DNA of 64,000 bases from Ipomoea triloba (GCF_003576645.1 NC_044922.1:23904020-23968019), one strand, 5' to 3'; shown: positions 45,162 to 56,770, counted from the stretch's first letter. Notes: generated from the letters alone by a model not told the origin. Translations and numbers: made by a program.

Positions 45162-48100
45162 TCCCCCTCGCCTTGAGAAACCACCTCGTCCATGAGGTGT
45201 AAGTCTGAATTTATAGCGTTGATCACGTCTACTGGTTCCCAGGTTGCATCATCTTTGCTGCCATCACTCCATTGAACCAAAAACTGGTTTTCTAACTTAC
45301 CATTGCGCAACACTTGTCGCTCTGCCAGAAGTGCCATTGGTTTGGAGATTGGTTTGCCATCCACAAATTCGGATGGTAGTGTCACAATGACATGTGTGGC
45401 ATCCCCCTTAAAGGCCTTCAAAAGGGAAACATGGAACACAGGATGTATCTTCGCCCCTTCTGGCAATTGTAATCTATATGCCACTTTACCAATGCGTTCT
45501 AGTATAGCAAACGGCCCATAATATCTGCACGCTAGCTTTTGGTGTGATCTTCGTACAACCGAGTGTTGTCGGTATGGTTGTAACTTTAATAAAACGAGAT
45601 CACCCACGTCAAATTCCAATTCTCTCCGCTTCTTGTTAGCTTTTTGCATCATACGGTGCTGTGCCTCTTGGAGATTTTCACGAAGGAGCTTAAGTAACCG
45701 ATGACGATCCCGAAGTAACTCGTCAACAGCTGGAGCACTAGATGAATCTGGGTTATATGGTAGCAGTGTTGGTGGTGCCCGACCATATAGAGCATGGAAC
45801 GGTGATGTCTTGAGATGTTCATGAAACGATGTGTTGAGACAATATTCTGCCCAGCTTAGGAATGATTTCCATGATGACGGTCTTGCATGCGTAAATGCCC
45901 GTAAATACTGCTCCACTCCACGGTTGAGTACCTCTGTTTGCCCGTCTGTTTGCGGGTGATATGCGGTGCTATGGCGGAGAGATGTACCACTTAAACGAAA
46001 GAGCTCTTTCCAAAAGTTACTTAAAAAAACTTTGTCCCGGTCTGAGACAATGGATGCTGGAAACCCATGTAATTTCACCACCATATCTACGAACAAAGTT
46101 GCCGCTTTAACAGCATTAAACGATGAAGGCAAACTCCCTAGATGAGAGTACTTCGTCAATCTATCCACCACCACCATTATCACAGCACAACCCTGTGAAA
46201 GTGGTAGGCCTGTGATAAAATCCATAGTAACATGTTCCCATACCTGAGATGGAATTGGTAGTGGTTGTAAAGTGCCAGCGGCTGGTTGGGTTGAGTATTT
46301 AGTAGTTTGACAGGTTGCGCAAGAAGCCACGAAATCCTGAACATCTGCTCGCATCTTTTCCCAAAAGAAATTGGCACAAAGTCGTACCAATGTTCGCTTG
46401 ACTCCCGCATGACCCGCCATCGGGGTTGCATGACACTCATGAAGTAGTGATTGCTTGAGTGGAGAGGTGCTACTAATATAATAGCGAGATTTAAAAAATA
46501 AAATGCCATCACGAACATGTAAGTTAGGTTGAAGAATACCTGCTTTTAATTGTTGGTGTATTGCAACCAAGTTTGCTTGATGCTGGTTATCAGCACGAAT
46601 AGCATCAAGTAGCGCTGGAACGGGGTGACAAAGGGCCATTAATTGAGACAAATTCATGGAAGTGCCTTCATCAACCTCATCAAGCCGAGACAGAGCATCT
46701 GCGACCTTATTAGCGACCCCTGGTTTGTATTCAATAACAAACTGATACCCGAGAAGCTTTCGTACATATTGTTGCTGTTCGGGCGTTTGAATGACCTGCT
46801 GTAATAATTCTTTCAGACTCCGATGATCTGTTCGAATGGTGAAAACATTCCCTAATAAATATTGTCGCCACTTGGACACTGCTTCCACGATGGCATAGAG
46901 TTCCCACACATAAGCAGATGCAGCTTGTAACTTGGGTCCTAACTTCTTGCTAAAAAACGCCAACGGGTGACCATCTTGCATGAGAACAGCACCCACACCT
47001 ACTGATGATGCATCAGTTTCCACAACGAATGGTAGAGAGAAATCTGGCAATCGTAGCATTGGGGCTTGCGTCATTGCTTTCTTAAGGGCGTTGAATGCAC
47101 TTGCGGCCGCATCTGTCCACTCGAAAGCCTCTTTCTTTAGTAAATCTGTGAGGGGGGCTGCAATACTCTCATAGTGCTGCATAAAACGCCGATAATATCC
47201 TGTCAATCCTAAAAATCCACGTAATTTTTTGGGCGAAATTGGTAAGGGCCAATCCACCATGGCAGAAATTTTCCCCGGATCAGGATTCACGGTGCCTTTT
47301 GTAATTATATGGCCAAGATAGTCGACTGTATCTCTGCAAAAAATACACTTTGTAAGTTTAACAAAAAATTGTTGTTCTGCCAGAGTGTCTAAAATGATGC
47401 GCAAATGATGCACATGAAGCTCCAACGTCGAACTATAGATTAAAATATCATCGAAGAATACGACAACAAAACGTCGTAAATATGAACGAAAAAGTTGATT
47501 CATAGTGGCCTGAAACGTTGATGGAGCATTGGACAACCCAAACGGCATAACTAAGAATTCGTAGTGACCATCATGGGTGCAAAATGCCGTTTTGAAAATA
47601 TCCTTTTCTGCCATGCGAATCTGATGATAACCTGATCTTAAATCTAACTTGGTGAACCACCTTGCAAGGCCTAACTCATCAAATAACTCGTCCACAGTAG
47701 GGATGGAAAAATGGTCACGGATAGTGAGCTTGTTAAGAGCTCTATAATCCACACAAAACCGAAAACTACCATCATTCTTTTTTACTAGCAACACTGGCGA
47801 TGAAAATGGGCTTTGACTTGGACGGATAACACCATTGTTAAGCATCTCGTGGACCATCTTTTCAATCTCTGCCTTTTGGAAATGTGGATACCGATATGGA
47901 CGTACATTGACCGGGGCCGAACCAGGGTTGAGATGGATATGGTGGTCAAATAATCGACGCGGCGGTAGTCCATTTGGTGAACCAAATAGATTAACATGAT
48001 GTTGAAGGACCTCCAAAATTTTGTCAGGTATATCAGATGGCCAAGACACATTTGTTTGTGTATCCTGCTTCTCTGGCTTCAAAGGAGAGATTTCATAACA

Positions 48101-48304
48101 GCTGTGAATTTCATCAGAATCCAATAAGGCACATAAATGTGAGTATGAAACTTGTTTGGCTTGTGGAGATTGCATACCCTGTAAACAGACATGCTCACCC
48201 TTCCAATTAAATTCCATTGAAACTCCTGCATAATCATGGGTTACCTTCCCAAGCTCCTGAAGCCATTGAACACCCAGAACTATATCTGGACCCTTAATTG
48301 GCAA
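45059..48304 (-). CDS. Gypsy pol: protease end, RT, RNase H, integrase, chromodomain
   Basis: 1081 codons. In order: end of the protease (GPDIVLGVQWL); reverse transcriptase with KLDLRSGYHQIRM, MPFGLSNAPSTFQ and catalytic FFDDILIY (about residues 150-330); RNase H with ETDASSVGVGAVL and DHRSLKELL (about 430-540); integrase zinc motif (HEC...HAG...CATC) and catalytic core with MDFITGLP, SDRDKVF and HPQTDGQTEVLNR (about 620-830); and a C-terminal chromodomain (LVQWSDGSKDDATWEP), which can steer integration to heterochromatin. All main catalytic residues are present. The frame upstream is open back to one TAA at 48443-48445; beyond that the same frame continues as gag-protease, so this ATG is probably not a natural start. 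About 34 C-terminal codons lie in the LTR. Confidence 0.9.
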   Translation of the reverse strand: MPIKGPDIVLGVQWLQELGKVTHDYAGVSMEFNWKGEHVCLQGMQSPQAKQVSYSHLCALLDSDEIHSCYEISPLKPEKQDTQTNVSWPSDIPDKILEVLQHHVNLFGSPNGLPPRRLFDHHIHLNPGSAPVNVRPYRYPHFQKAEIEKMVHEMLNNGVIRPSQSPFSSPVLLVKKNDGSFRFCVDYRALNKLTIRDHFSIPTVDELFDELGLARWFTKLDLRSGYHQIRMAEKDIFKTAFCTHDGHYEFLVMPFGLSNAPSTFQATMNQLFRSYLRRFVVVFFDDILIYSSTLELHVHHLRIILDTLAEQQFFVKLTKCIFCRDTVDYLGHIITKGTVNPDPGKISAMVDWPLPISPKKLRGFLGLTGYYRRFMQHYESIAAPLTDLLKKEAFEWTDAAASAFNALKKAMTQAPMLRLPDFSLPFVVETDASSVGVGAVLMQDGHPLAFFSKKLGPKLQAASAYVWELYAIVEAVSKWRQYLLGNVFTIRTDHRSLKELLQQVIQTPEQQQYVRKLLGYQFVIEYKPGVANKVADALSRLDEVDEGTSMNLSQLMALCHPVPALLDAIRADNQHQANLVAIHQQLKAGILQPNLHVRDGILFFKSRYYISSTSPLKQSLLHECHATPMAGHAGVKRTLVRLCANFFWEKMRADVQDFVASCATCQTTKYSTQPAAGTLQPLPIPSQVWEHVTMDFITGLPLSQGCAVIMVVVDRLTKYSHLGSLPSSFNAVKAATLFVDMVVKLHGFPASIVSDRDKVFLSNFWKELFRLSGTSLRHSTAYHPQTDGQTEVLNRGVEQYLRAFTHARPSSWKSFLSWAEYCLNTSFHEHLKTSPFHALYGRAPPTLLPYNPDSSSAPAVDELLRDRHRLLKLLRENLQEAQHRMMQKANKKRRELEFDVGDLVLLKLQPYRQHSVVRRSHQKLACRYYGPFAILERIGKVAYRLQLPEGAKIHPVFHVSLLKAFKGDATHVIVTLPSEFVDGKPISKPMALLAERQVLRNGKLENQFLVQWSDGSKDDATWEPVDVINAINSDLHLMDEVVSQGEGDDTITNQPEEPMQLEVRRSTRARRQKMNESFVYG

Positions 48305-49646
48305 AATGAAAAGATCTGTTGTGAAGAGATGATCTTGTAACCATAACGGAACGGCATCACATTTTTGCGTACAACGTAAGGAATCACCATTGCCAATATA
48401 AACGCGGAATGCAGAAATAGAGCAAACTGGTAATTGTAACTGTTATGCAACCTTGGGTTGAATAAAATTATGTGTACTGCCCCCATCAATTAAGATCTGC
48501 AAACTTGTGCTATGGACAGTACCAGTGAGACGCAAGGATCTAGGTGCTCCTGGTCCTGCCATTGAATTCAAACTTGAGCAATCACCAGTGAAAATATGTT
48601 CCTCATTATTTCCCATTGGCTGTTGTTCTTCTTGGTTTTCCTCCTCTGTGCACATTACAAGGAGAGAACGGTTAGGACATTTGTGAGTCTTGGACCATTT
48701 TTGGTCACAAGTGTAACATTCTCCTCGGGCAATTTTGGCTTGACGTTCCGTCGGAGTGATGTGGACAATCGGCAAAGGTTTGGACATGGGGTTAGGATGT
48801 GGGTTTGGTATGGGAGGAAGGGAACGTGAAGATGGTGGTGGTAACGTGGTAGAAGGTGGCAGTGTTGTAGTAGTGGCACGGAAGTTGTTTCGTGAAGGGG
48901 GAAAGGATTGAAAAGCAGAACGTAACTCTCCATGTTGTGCTTCAATTTCACTAGCTAAAGCGAATGTCTGGATTAAAGAACGCGGAGTTTGGCGTTGAAC
49001 TTCCCTTCGAATTGTAGACTTAAGCCCCGCAATAAACATCGAAATCAGCACAGTCTCTGGTACGCCTGTGACCTTGTTCAACAGTTTCTCATACTCTGCT
49101 CTATATGCAGAAACAGTAGTGGTCTGGCACGTCTTGGATAAACGACCCAAAAAATCTTCGAAGTGCGAAGGATCAAATCGGAGCTTAACTTGCTCTAAAA
49201 ATTCTGGCCAGGACCGTAATAAGTGATAAGTGCAAAAGATGCCATCTTTATAAGGTTGTTATCGGATCGTCTAGTGCACAATTCGTAGCTTTTGTGTTTG
49301 ATTTGTCCCTTTATTGCGTTAGAATGCTTCATATTGCCATTGGACCCCGTTCCACACTTGGTTAATCATTTTGTAGGTAAAAAGATGGGCAAAAAGGCAG
49401 AAAATGGCTAGATTTTGAAGAAGGATTCACGAGTCGAAGTTGGAGTGCGAAATACACCATGGACGCCCAGTGGACGCCCCAGTGGACGCGCGTCCAACGC
49501 GCGTCCACCATGCGTCCACCCTTGCGTCCAACTTTTCGCTCTCTGATTCTCGCACAGCAGAACAGCAGTCTGCTGTGGACGCGCGCGTCCAGCACGCGTC
49601 CACCAAGCAGCTCTCTGAAGTTGAAGTCTGTGCAGCAGAAACGCAG
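48117..49646. other. First copy of a 1.5-kb segment repeated after an N
   Basis: 48117-49646 recurs at 49648-51177, separated by the N at 49647. No difference seen by eye. It covers part of gag, the nested element's start and its GC-rich repeat block. Confidence 0.85.
48443..49223 (-). pseudogene. Gypsy gag C-terminal part and protease start
   Basis: Frame in phase with pol: capsid segment (EFLEQVKLRFDPSHFEDFLG, YEKLL, FIAGLK), a zinc-knuckle-like CYTCDQKWSKTHKC and the protease active site LIDGGSTHNF. It ends at TAA (48443-48445), the only stop separating it from pol, so a single nonsense change breaks gag-pol here. Its 5' side is interrupted at 49223 by a nested insertion. The same segment recurs at 49974-50754 in the artefactual repeat. 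Confidence 0.8.
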
Positions 49647-51177
49647 NGAATCCAATAAGGCACATAAATGTGAGTATGAAACTTGTTTGGCTTGTGGAGA
49701 TTGCATACCCTGTAAACAGACATGCTCACCCTTCCAATTAAATTCCATTGAAACTCCTGCATAATCATGGGTTACCTTCCCAAGCTCCTGAAGCCATTGA
49801 ACACCCAGAACTATATCTGGACCCTTAATTGGCAAAATGAAAAGATCTGTTGTGAAGAGATGATCTTGTAACCATAACGGAACGGCATCACATTTTTGCG
49901 TACAACGTAAGGAATCACCATTGCCAATATAAACGCGGAATGCAGAAATAGAGCAAACTGGTAATTGTAACTGTTATGCAACCTTGGGTTGAATAAAATT
50001 ATGTGTACTGCCCCCATCAATTAAGATCTGCAAACTTGTGCTATGGACAGTACCAGTGAGACGCAAGGATCTAGGTGCTCCTGGTCCTGCCATTGAATTC
50101 AAACTTGAGCAATCACCAGTGAAAATATGTTCCTCATTATTTCCCATTGGCTGTTGTTCTTCTTGGTTTTCCTCCTCTGTGCACATTACAAGGAGAGAAC
50201 GGTTAGGACATTTGTGAGTCTTGGACCATTTTTGGTCACAAGTGTAACATTCTCCTCGGGCAATTTTGGCTTGACGTTCCGTCGGAGTGATGTGGACAAT
50301 CGGCAAAGGTTTGGACATGGGGTTAGGATGTGGGTTTGGTATGGGAGGAAGGGAACGTGAAGATGGTGGTGGTAACGTGGTAGAAGGTGGCAGTGTTGTA
50401 GTAGTGGCACGGAAGTTGTTTCGTGAAGGGGGAAAGGATTGAAAAGCAGAACGTAACTCTCCATGTTGTGCTTCAATTTCACTAGCTAAAGCGAATGTCT
50501 GGATTAAAGAACGCGGAGTTTGGCGTTGAACTTCCCTTCGAATTGTAGACTTAAGCCCCGCAATAAACATCGAAATCAGCACAGTCTCTGGTACGCCTGT
50601 GACCTTGTTCAACAGTTTCTCATACTCTGCTCTATATGCAGAAACAGTAGTGGTCTGGCACGTCTTGGATAAACGACCCAAAAAATCTTCGAAGTGCGAA
50701 GGATCAAATCGGAGCTTAACTTGCTCTAAAAATTCTGGCCAGGACCGTAATAAGTGATAAGTGCAAAAGATGCCATCTTTATAAGGTTGTTATCGGATCG
50801 TCTAGTGCACAATTCGTAGCTTTTGTGTTTGATTTGTCCCTTTATTGCGTTAGAATGCTTCATATTGCCATTGGACCCCGTTCCACACTTGGTTAATCAT
50901 TTTGTAGGTAAAAAGATGGGCAAAAAGGCAGAAAATGGCTAGATTTTGAAGAAGGATTCACGAGTCGAAGTTGGAGTGCGAAATACACCATGGACGCCCA
51001 GTGGACGCCCCAGTGGACGCGCGTCCAACGCGCGTCCACCATGCGTCCACCCTTGCGTCCAACTTTTCGCTCTCTGATTCTCGCACAGCAGAACAGCAGT
51101 CTGCTGTGGACGCGCGCGTCCAGCACGCGTCCACCAAGCAGCTCTCTGAAGTTGAAGTCTGTGCAGCAGAAACGCAG
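49647..51177. other. N plus second copy of the 1.5-kb segment (probable artefact)
   Basis: Starts at the N and repeats gag and the first 420 bases of the nested element. New sequence follows from 51178, so the true nested element is the one read at 50755-52084. Confidence 0.85.
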
Positions 51178-52084
51178 CAGAAACGCAGTGGACGCGCAGT
51201 GGACGCCCCAGTGGACGCGCGTCCAGCGTGCGTCCACCCGTGCGTCCAGCGCGGAAAATTGGCGGTTGGGCGAGATTTAAAAGGGGAATTGAGCCATTTT
51301 TTTCAGGGGATCCATCACACTTCAATTTTAGATCTCTTTAGAATATTTCTCTCTCTAGGATTAGCCTAGAGAGATCTCCCCCAATTCACTCCACATTCCC
51401 AATTCACTCCACATTGCAATTCTTAGTTTAGATTAGAATTAGAGAAGAATTCCATTGTTGCAAGATTGTGATCTACATTCAATTTCAAGTTCAAGGTTTA
51501 ATTTCAAGCTAAGTCTTCCTTTTAATTTCTTGTCATTACTTTTGCTTTTGCTATTTCAATTTCAAGTATGATTAGATAGATCTTTGTGGATTTGGATTGA
51601 GCAATGTTTTATGGATGTTCTTGAGCTTTGAATTGATCAATTAGGTTTTGCAATTGCTTTGATTATGAGTTTGATTGTGTGAATGGTGATCTTCTTTGAC
51701 TCTTGTGTGGGAATGATCAACCTATATGAGAGGTGTTTGGAGAAGGAGTCTCACCTACGAGAGTAGGGATACTCCTTAGCCTAGCCTAGCACGTTTCCTT
51801 CCCACCTTTGAGAAAAGGGGGATTGGAAGGCAAATAGCACACCATGTGTTCGATAATTTGCCTCACCTAGCCTAGTTGCCATGAGAATGGGACTATGGAC
51901 TAGATGATAGGCCAATGACCACGAGAGTGGCGTTGGCATAGTTGTCTTGCCTCATTTTCATTATCTAAGTGTTGCTAGCCTAGTATCTTAGGAAATCAAG
52001 GATACCTATATGAGTTGCAATATCCAAATCCTCCTTTCCACTTAATTGTTTCCTTTGTGTGTTCCTTATTTTCCTTATGTTTCA
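50755..52084 (+). mobile_element. Nested solo LTR-like element (1.33 kb) with 5-bp TSD
   Basis: Inserted in the gypsy gag between copies of ATAAG (50750-50754 and 52085-52089; the left edge is also seen at 49219-49223), with ends TGATAAGTGC...TTATGTTTCA. Removing it rejoins the gag frame at the NNLL/RSW position. It holds a GC-rich array of GTGGACGCGCGTCC-like units (50990-51255), then a TATA-like GATTTAAAAGG near 51272, a leader rich in CTCTCTAG (51345-51375) and AT-rich sequence. There is no internal coding region. Related to the element at 35180-36660. Confidence 0.8.
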
Positions 52085-52542
52085 ATAAGTTGTTGCTTTT
52101 CATCCAACGAAGCCATTCTGAGGCCTCGCCCGTAACCATGAATGAAACGTAAGAGATACGGTGGTCTTCTGGAATCCCATGGTATTGAAAATACTCCTGC
52201 ATCAAAAAAAATCCATCCGTGAGGATCAGTACCCTCAAACTTAGGAAGATCAATTTTGAGGGTGAGGTTGCGTAGGGATGCCGTTTCATTGGAATTATCA
52301 GGATACAAACGGTTGGTCTGGGTAGTGTTTGAAAGATTAGCAGTGGGATTAGATGAAGGATTGGGAGTAGTGGTTTTGATGAGTTCAACTGTTTGGGCTA
52401 ACTGTTGGATTGCACGTTGCAAAGCTTAGGTACTTTGGTGTTGGAATAGAGATTGCTCTTGAAATTGCTTTCGAAGTTCAGTGATGGTGTCCTCCACAGT
52501 GGGTGGGGGCATGGTGTCGGGATGTGGCACATCAGTAGCCAT
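52085..52542 (-). pseudogene. Gypsy gag N-terminal part
   Basis: Starts MATDVPHPDTMPPP at 52542, 36 bases inside the 5' LTR edge, and shows gag features (LPKFEGTDPHGWIF; GIPEDHRISYVSF; GEASEWLRWMKSNN). Two breaks: a TAA after QHQST (near 52427) and a frame change after GWIF (near 52210). The frame is then cut by the nested element at 52084. Together with the protease stop, these make the element non-autonomous despite its young LTRs. Confidence 0.75.
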
Positions 52543-52577
52543 GCGAATCAAGGTGGGATGGCAATGAAAGCACCAGT

Positions 52578-52979
52578 TGATACGCTAACAAGTATCTAAA
52601 GTACTTTTCGAGCAAGTACAAGCTCCTTATGCCGTACTTTCGAGTGTACGAGACTCCGAGAACACTTAATAAAAACAAGGAAAGGAAAATTCTTATTCAG
52701 CTTGTTCATTCTTCGTAGAAATACATCACTTTTATAGTAGCTAAAGTCTGAATTATTTCGGAAATGAAATATGGAAATTGCATGCTTCAAGGAACTAAAA
52801 TCAGGGAATTGATATGATGAGAAGATTATATGCGGATTGATATTTTCTTCCATGCATGAGTCCTCAAATTGCTTCTTTACCCATAAACAAAAGATTCATT
52901 CCTTTTCTGTCGCCTAGCTCGTGTTGACCGTCGTACTTCCAGCTGCATGGGTTCTTCTGGTTGATTGGTGATCGTATCA
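52578..52979 (-). repeat. 5' LTR of the gypsy element
   Basis: 402 bp, paired with 44760-45161; three differences seen. Just inside it on the minus strand is ACTGGTGCTTTCATTG, a common primer-site region of plant gypsy elements. It recurs at 54292-54693 in the artefactual repeat. Confidence 0.9.
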
Positions 52980-53226
52980 ACATACTTGAATGAAAAGTGA
53001 ACACTAAAAACTAAATATTTAGTAGATATATGGTAAAAGTTTGAAAGTTGAAATTGTAAACTTAACTAATTAGGTGAAGGAGTATTTTGTAAAATCTGTT
53101 GTAAAGAAAGTTAACAAATGTAAATGAAAAAATAACATATATAAATTAATGATACTATGAAAAGTATATATTTCTTTTAGAAAATTTAATAAAAATAAAA
53201 GTTGCATTATATTAAATTATTCTATA

Positions 53227-54940
53227 NCTTCCTTTTAATTTCTTGTCATTACTTTTGCCTTTTGCTATTTCAATTTCAAGTATGATTAGATAGATCTTTG
53301 TGGATTTGGATTGAGCAATGTTTTATGGATGTTCTTGAGCTTTGAATTGATCAATTAGGTTTTGCAATTGCTTTGATTATGAGTTTGATTGTGTGAATGG
53401 TGATCTTCTTTGACTCTTGTGTGGGAATGATCAACCTATATGAGAGGTGTTTGGAGAAGGAGTCTCACCTACGAGAGTAGGGATACTCCTTAGCCTAGCC
53501 TAGCACGTTTCCTTCCCACCTTTGAGAAAAGGGGGATTGGAAGGCAAATAGCACACCATGTGTTCGATAATTTGCCTCACCTAGCCTAGTTGCCATGAGA
53601 ATGGGACTATGGACTAGATGATAGGCCAATGACCACGAGAGTGGCGTTGGCATAGTTGTCTTGCCTCATTTTCATTATCTAAGTGTTGCTAGCCTAGTAT
53701 CTTAGGAAATCAAGGATACCTATATGAGTTGCAATATCCAAATCCTCCTTTCCACTTAATTGTTTCCTTTGTGTGTTCCTTATTTTCCTTATGTTTCAAT
53801 AAGTTGTTGCTTTTCATCCAACGAAGCCATTCTGAGGCCTCGCCCGTAACCATGAATGAAACGTAAGAGATACGGTGGTCTTCTGGAATCCCATGGTATT
53901 GAAAATACTCCTGCATCAAAAAAAATCCATCCGTGAGGATCAGTACCCTCAAACTTAGGAAGATCAATTTTGAGGGTGAGGTTGCGTAGGGATGCCGTTT
54001 CATTGGAATTATCAGGATACAAACGGTTGGTCTGGGTAGTGTTTGAAAGATTAGCAGTGGGATTAGATGAAGGATTGGGAGTAGTGGTTTTGATGAGTTC
54101 AACTGTTTGGGCTAACTGTTGGATTGCACGTTGCAAAGCTTAGGTACTTTGGTGTTGGAATAGAGATTGCTCTTGAAATTGCTTTCGAAGTTCAGTGATG
54201 GTGTCCTCCACAGTGGGTGGGGGCATGGTGTCGGGATGTGGCACATCAGTAGCCATGCGAATCAAGGTGGGATGGCAATGAAAGCACCAGTTGATACGCT
54301 AACAAGTATCTAAAGTACTTTTCGAGCAAGTACAAGCTCCTTATGCCGTACTTTCGAGTGTACGAGACTCCGAGAACACTTAATAAAAACAAGGAAAGGA
54401 AAATTCTTATTCAGCTTGTTCATTCTTCGTAGAAATACATCACTTTTATAGTAGCTAAAGTCTGAATTATTTCGGAAATGAAATATGGAAATTGCATGCT
54501 TCAAGGAACTAAAATCAGGGAATTGATATGATGAGAAGATTATATGCGGATTGATATTTTCTTCCATGCATGAGTCCTCAAATTGCTTCTTTACCCATAA
54601 ACAAAAGATTCATTCCTTTTCTGTCGCCTAGCTCGTGTTGACCGTCGTACTTCCAGCTGCATGGGTTCTTCTGGTTGATTGGTGATCGTATCAACATACT
54701 TGAATGAAAAGTGAACACTAAAAACTAAATATTTAGTAGATATATGGTAAAAGTTTGAAAGTTGAAATTGTAAACTTAACTAATTAGGTGAAGGAGTATT
54801 TTGTAAAATCTGTTGTAAAGAAAGTTAACAAATGTAAATGAAAAAATAACATATATAAATTAATGATACTATGAAAAGTATATATTTCTTTTAGAAAATT
54901 TAATAAAAATAAAAGTTGCATTATATTAAATTATTCTATA
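53227..54940. other. N plus second copy of the 1.7-kb segment (probable artefact)
   Basis: Begins at the N and repeats 51515-53226, including a spurious third LTR (54292-54693) with the same ACATA target duplication after it. Unique array sequence follows from 54941. Confidence 0.85.
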
Positions 54941-55404
54941 TAATTTTTGTGAAATTACATGAAGAATATAATATTATAACTGTTGTAATATATTTGTTTC
55001 ATTTACATAACAAAGTATATATAAATGTGTTATATATGCTCGTTTCAATATTCTAATTATTTAAGGTGTATGAAAATTTAGAATTTTAATCTTAAATTCA
55101 CAACAACAATAATAATAACATAAAATTATGAACACAATTTATACTATACTACTAGTTTGAAAGAGAAAATCTCTTTTTTTTTGAAGATAACTAGAGATTA
55201 TGATTAAAAATTGTGGGTATCATAGGTTGTGGATTATTACCGTGAATTAACGTGGCATTGAAATTAAAGAAATTATTTTTTTATTAAAAATTCGTACTTC
55301 AAATTAAATGTCATTCGAAATCATTCCTCGAATCTATTGAAAATATGTAGGATTCTTAACTTTTTTCTAAAAAAATAAGAGCAATTTTTTTTATACATTT
55401 TCAA

Positions 55405-55461
<57 letters not shown>

Positions 55462-56100
55462 ACAATTCACAATTTCAATAATTTAATACTTTATTATTTA
55501 ATTAATTTTAACTTTTGGAATTTGAAAATTCAAAAAAATATTCAATTCAAAGTCTCAACTTTCTAATAGTAATATTTTTTTTGTCATTGTTTTAGTATAA
55601 AAAAAAATATAATTACAAAATATGGAATAAAAAGATAACTGAAAAATAAAAAGGAAAGTTGAAAAAAAATCTGAATTTGCTTGAAAGGTTCTTGAAAGTT
55701 AACCGAGAAATGCTCACAAGGGTTTTGACACCATATCGACACTGTCACATATAGGATCGGATGAAATCTCTCTTCAAAAGTGGTTTGAAAACCGTCCAAA
55801 AGAGCTTCAGGATCAAACCGACCCTCCGACATGTAGGACAAATGTCAATTCCTTCTCCCAAACACCTACCTAAACCGCGTCCCCCCTCTTCCGTGCACCA
55901 TTTTTATAAATCTCCCCTCCTTCACGTTCCTACCCACAACTACTTTACTCTTCACTTGAGATCTGCACCGCTAGTGTGCTATGAAATCATTTTAAAGTTA
56001 CTATATATACACTTGCCAAATTAATTTAACTCTCACTTTGTCTCTTTCAATCACTTTCCACTATCAAACTCGCGAAATTAAAAACCTATATATAGCCCCA
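54941..56100. repeat. Array spacer and promoter block
   Basis: Homologous to 11640-12960 without the RUS3-flank insert. Includes a (TA)n run at 55412-55457 and the LBD promoter-distal block from about 55740. No gene seen. Confidence 0.6.
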
Positions 56101-56130
56101 TTCTTAACATAATTTGTAATAGAGACTGCT

Positions 56131-56218
56131 ATGGCTAGTGGTGCCGGTTCTCCCTACGGTGCATGAAAATTCCTTCGCTCGAGGTGCGTTCCCGAATGTG
56201 TGTGTGCACCTTACCTTC
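56131..56218 (+). pseudogene. Truncated LBD exon 1, nonsense type ('A' copy)
   Basis: MASGAGSPYGA then TGA, with Cys to Tyr at the first ligand, as at 3914 and 16153. It is followed by filler and a C-tract (56551-56574). Confidence 0.8.
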
Positions 56219-56770
56219 ACATTTCAATTATTTATTAGTTTATTATTTTATTTATATTTATTTCAACGTTTGGAAATTGAAAATTAAAATATTCAATCCA
56301 AAGTCTCAACATTCTAATATTAATTTTTTTTCATTATTTTAGTATTAAAAAAACATAAATAATTACACAATATGGAAAAAAAATTGAAAATATAAAAGGA
56401 AAGTTGAAAAAAGTCAACATCTAGCCTAGAACTGCCCGTGCCCGCAAGTAGCTTGGAACTGATAGGATCGGATGTAATCTCCCTTTAAAAGTAGTTCAAA
56501 AATCCTTTAATGGAGATTTGAGATCAAACCGACCCTCCTATGTGTAGGACCAATATCAACCCCCCCCCCCCCCCCCTCGTCTTCCGACATTCCTACCCAC
56601 AACTACTTCACTCTTCACTTCCAGTGTGCTATGAAATCGTTTTAAAGCTACTAAATATACACCTTCCAAATTAATTTAAATCTCACTTTTATCTCTTTCA
56701 CTTTTCACTATATATCCCCTCAAACCTATATATAGTCCTTTTCTAAACATAATTTGCAATCAAGATTGCA

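Larger units (their letters stand above)
44760..52979 (-). mobile_element. Ty3/gypsy chromovirus, Reina-like, nearly intact
   Basis: Complete element with 402-bp LTRs (44760-45161 and 52578-52979), ends TGATACG...CGTATCA, and a perfect 5-bp target duplication ACATA (44755-44759 and 52980-52984). The empty site (GGACATACTTG) is visible near 11415. The two LTRs differ at three positions that I could find, indicating recent insertion. The apparent 8.2 kb includes a 1531-bp artefactual repeat and a nested 1330-bp element; without these the element is about 5.35 kb, which fits the small Reina clade. Polyprotein order: gag, protease, RT, RNase H, integrase, chromodomain. Confidence 0.9.
51515..53226. 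other. First copy of a 1.7-kb segment repeated after an N
   Basis: 51515-53226 recurs at 53228-54940 with one base inserted early in the second copy (TTTTGC versus TTTTGCC near 53260). The N at 53227 separates the copies. It spans the end of the nested element, the gag start, the 5' LTR and the flank. Confidence 0.85.
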
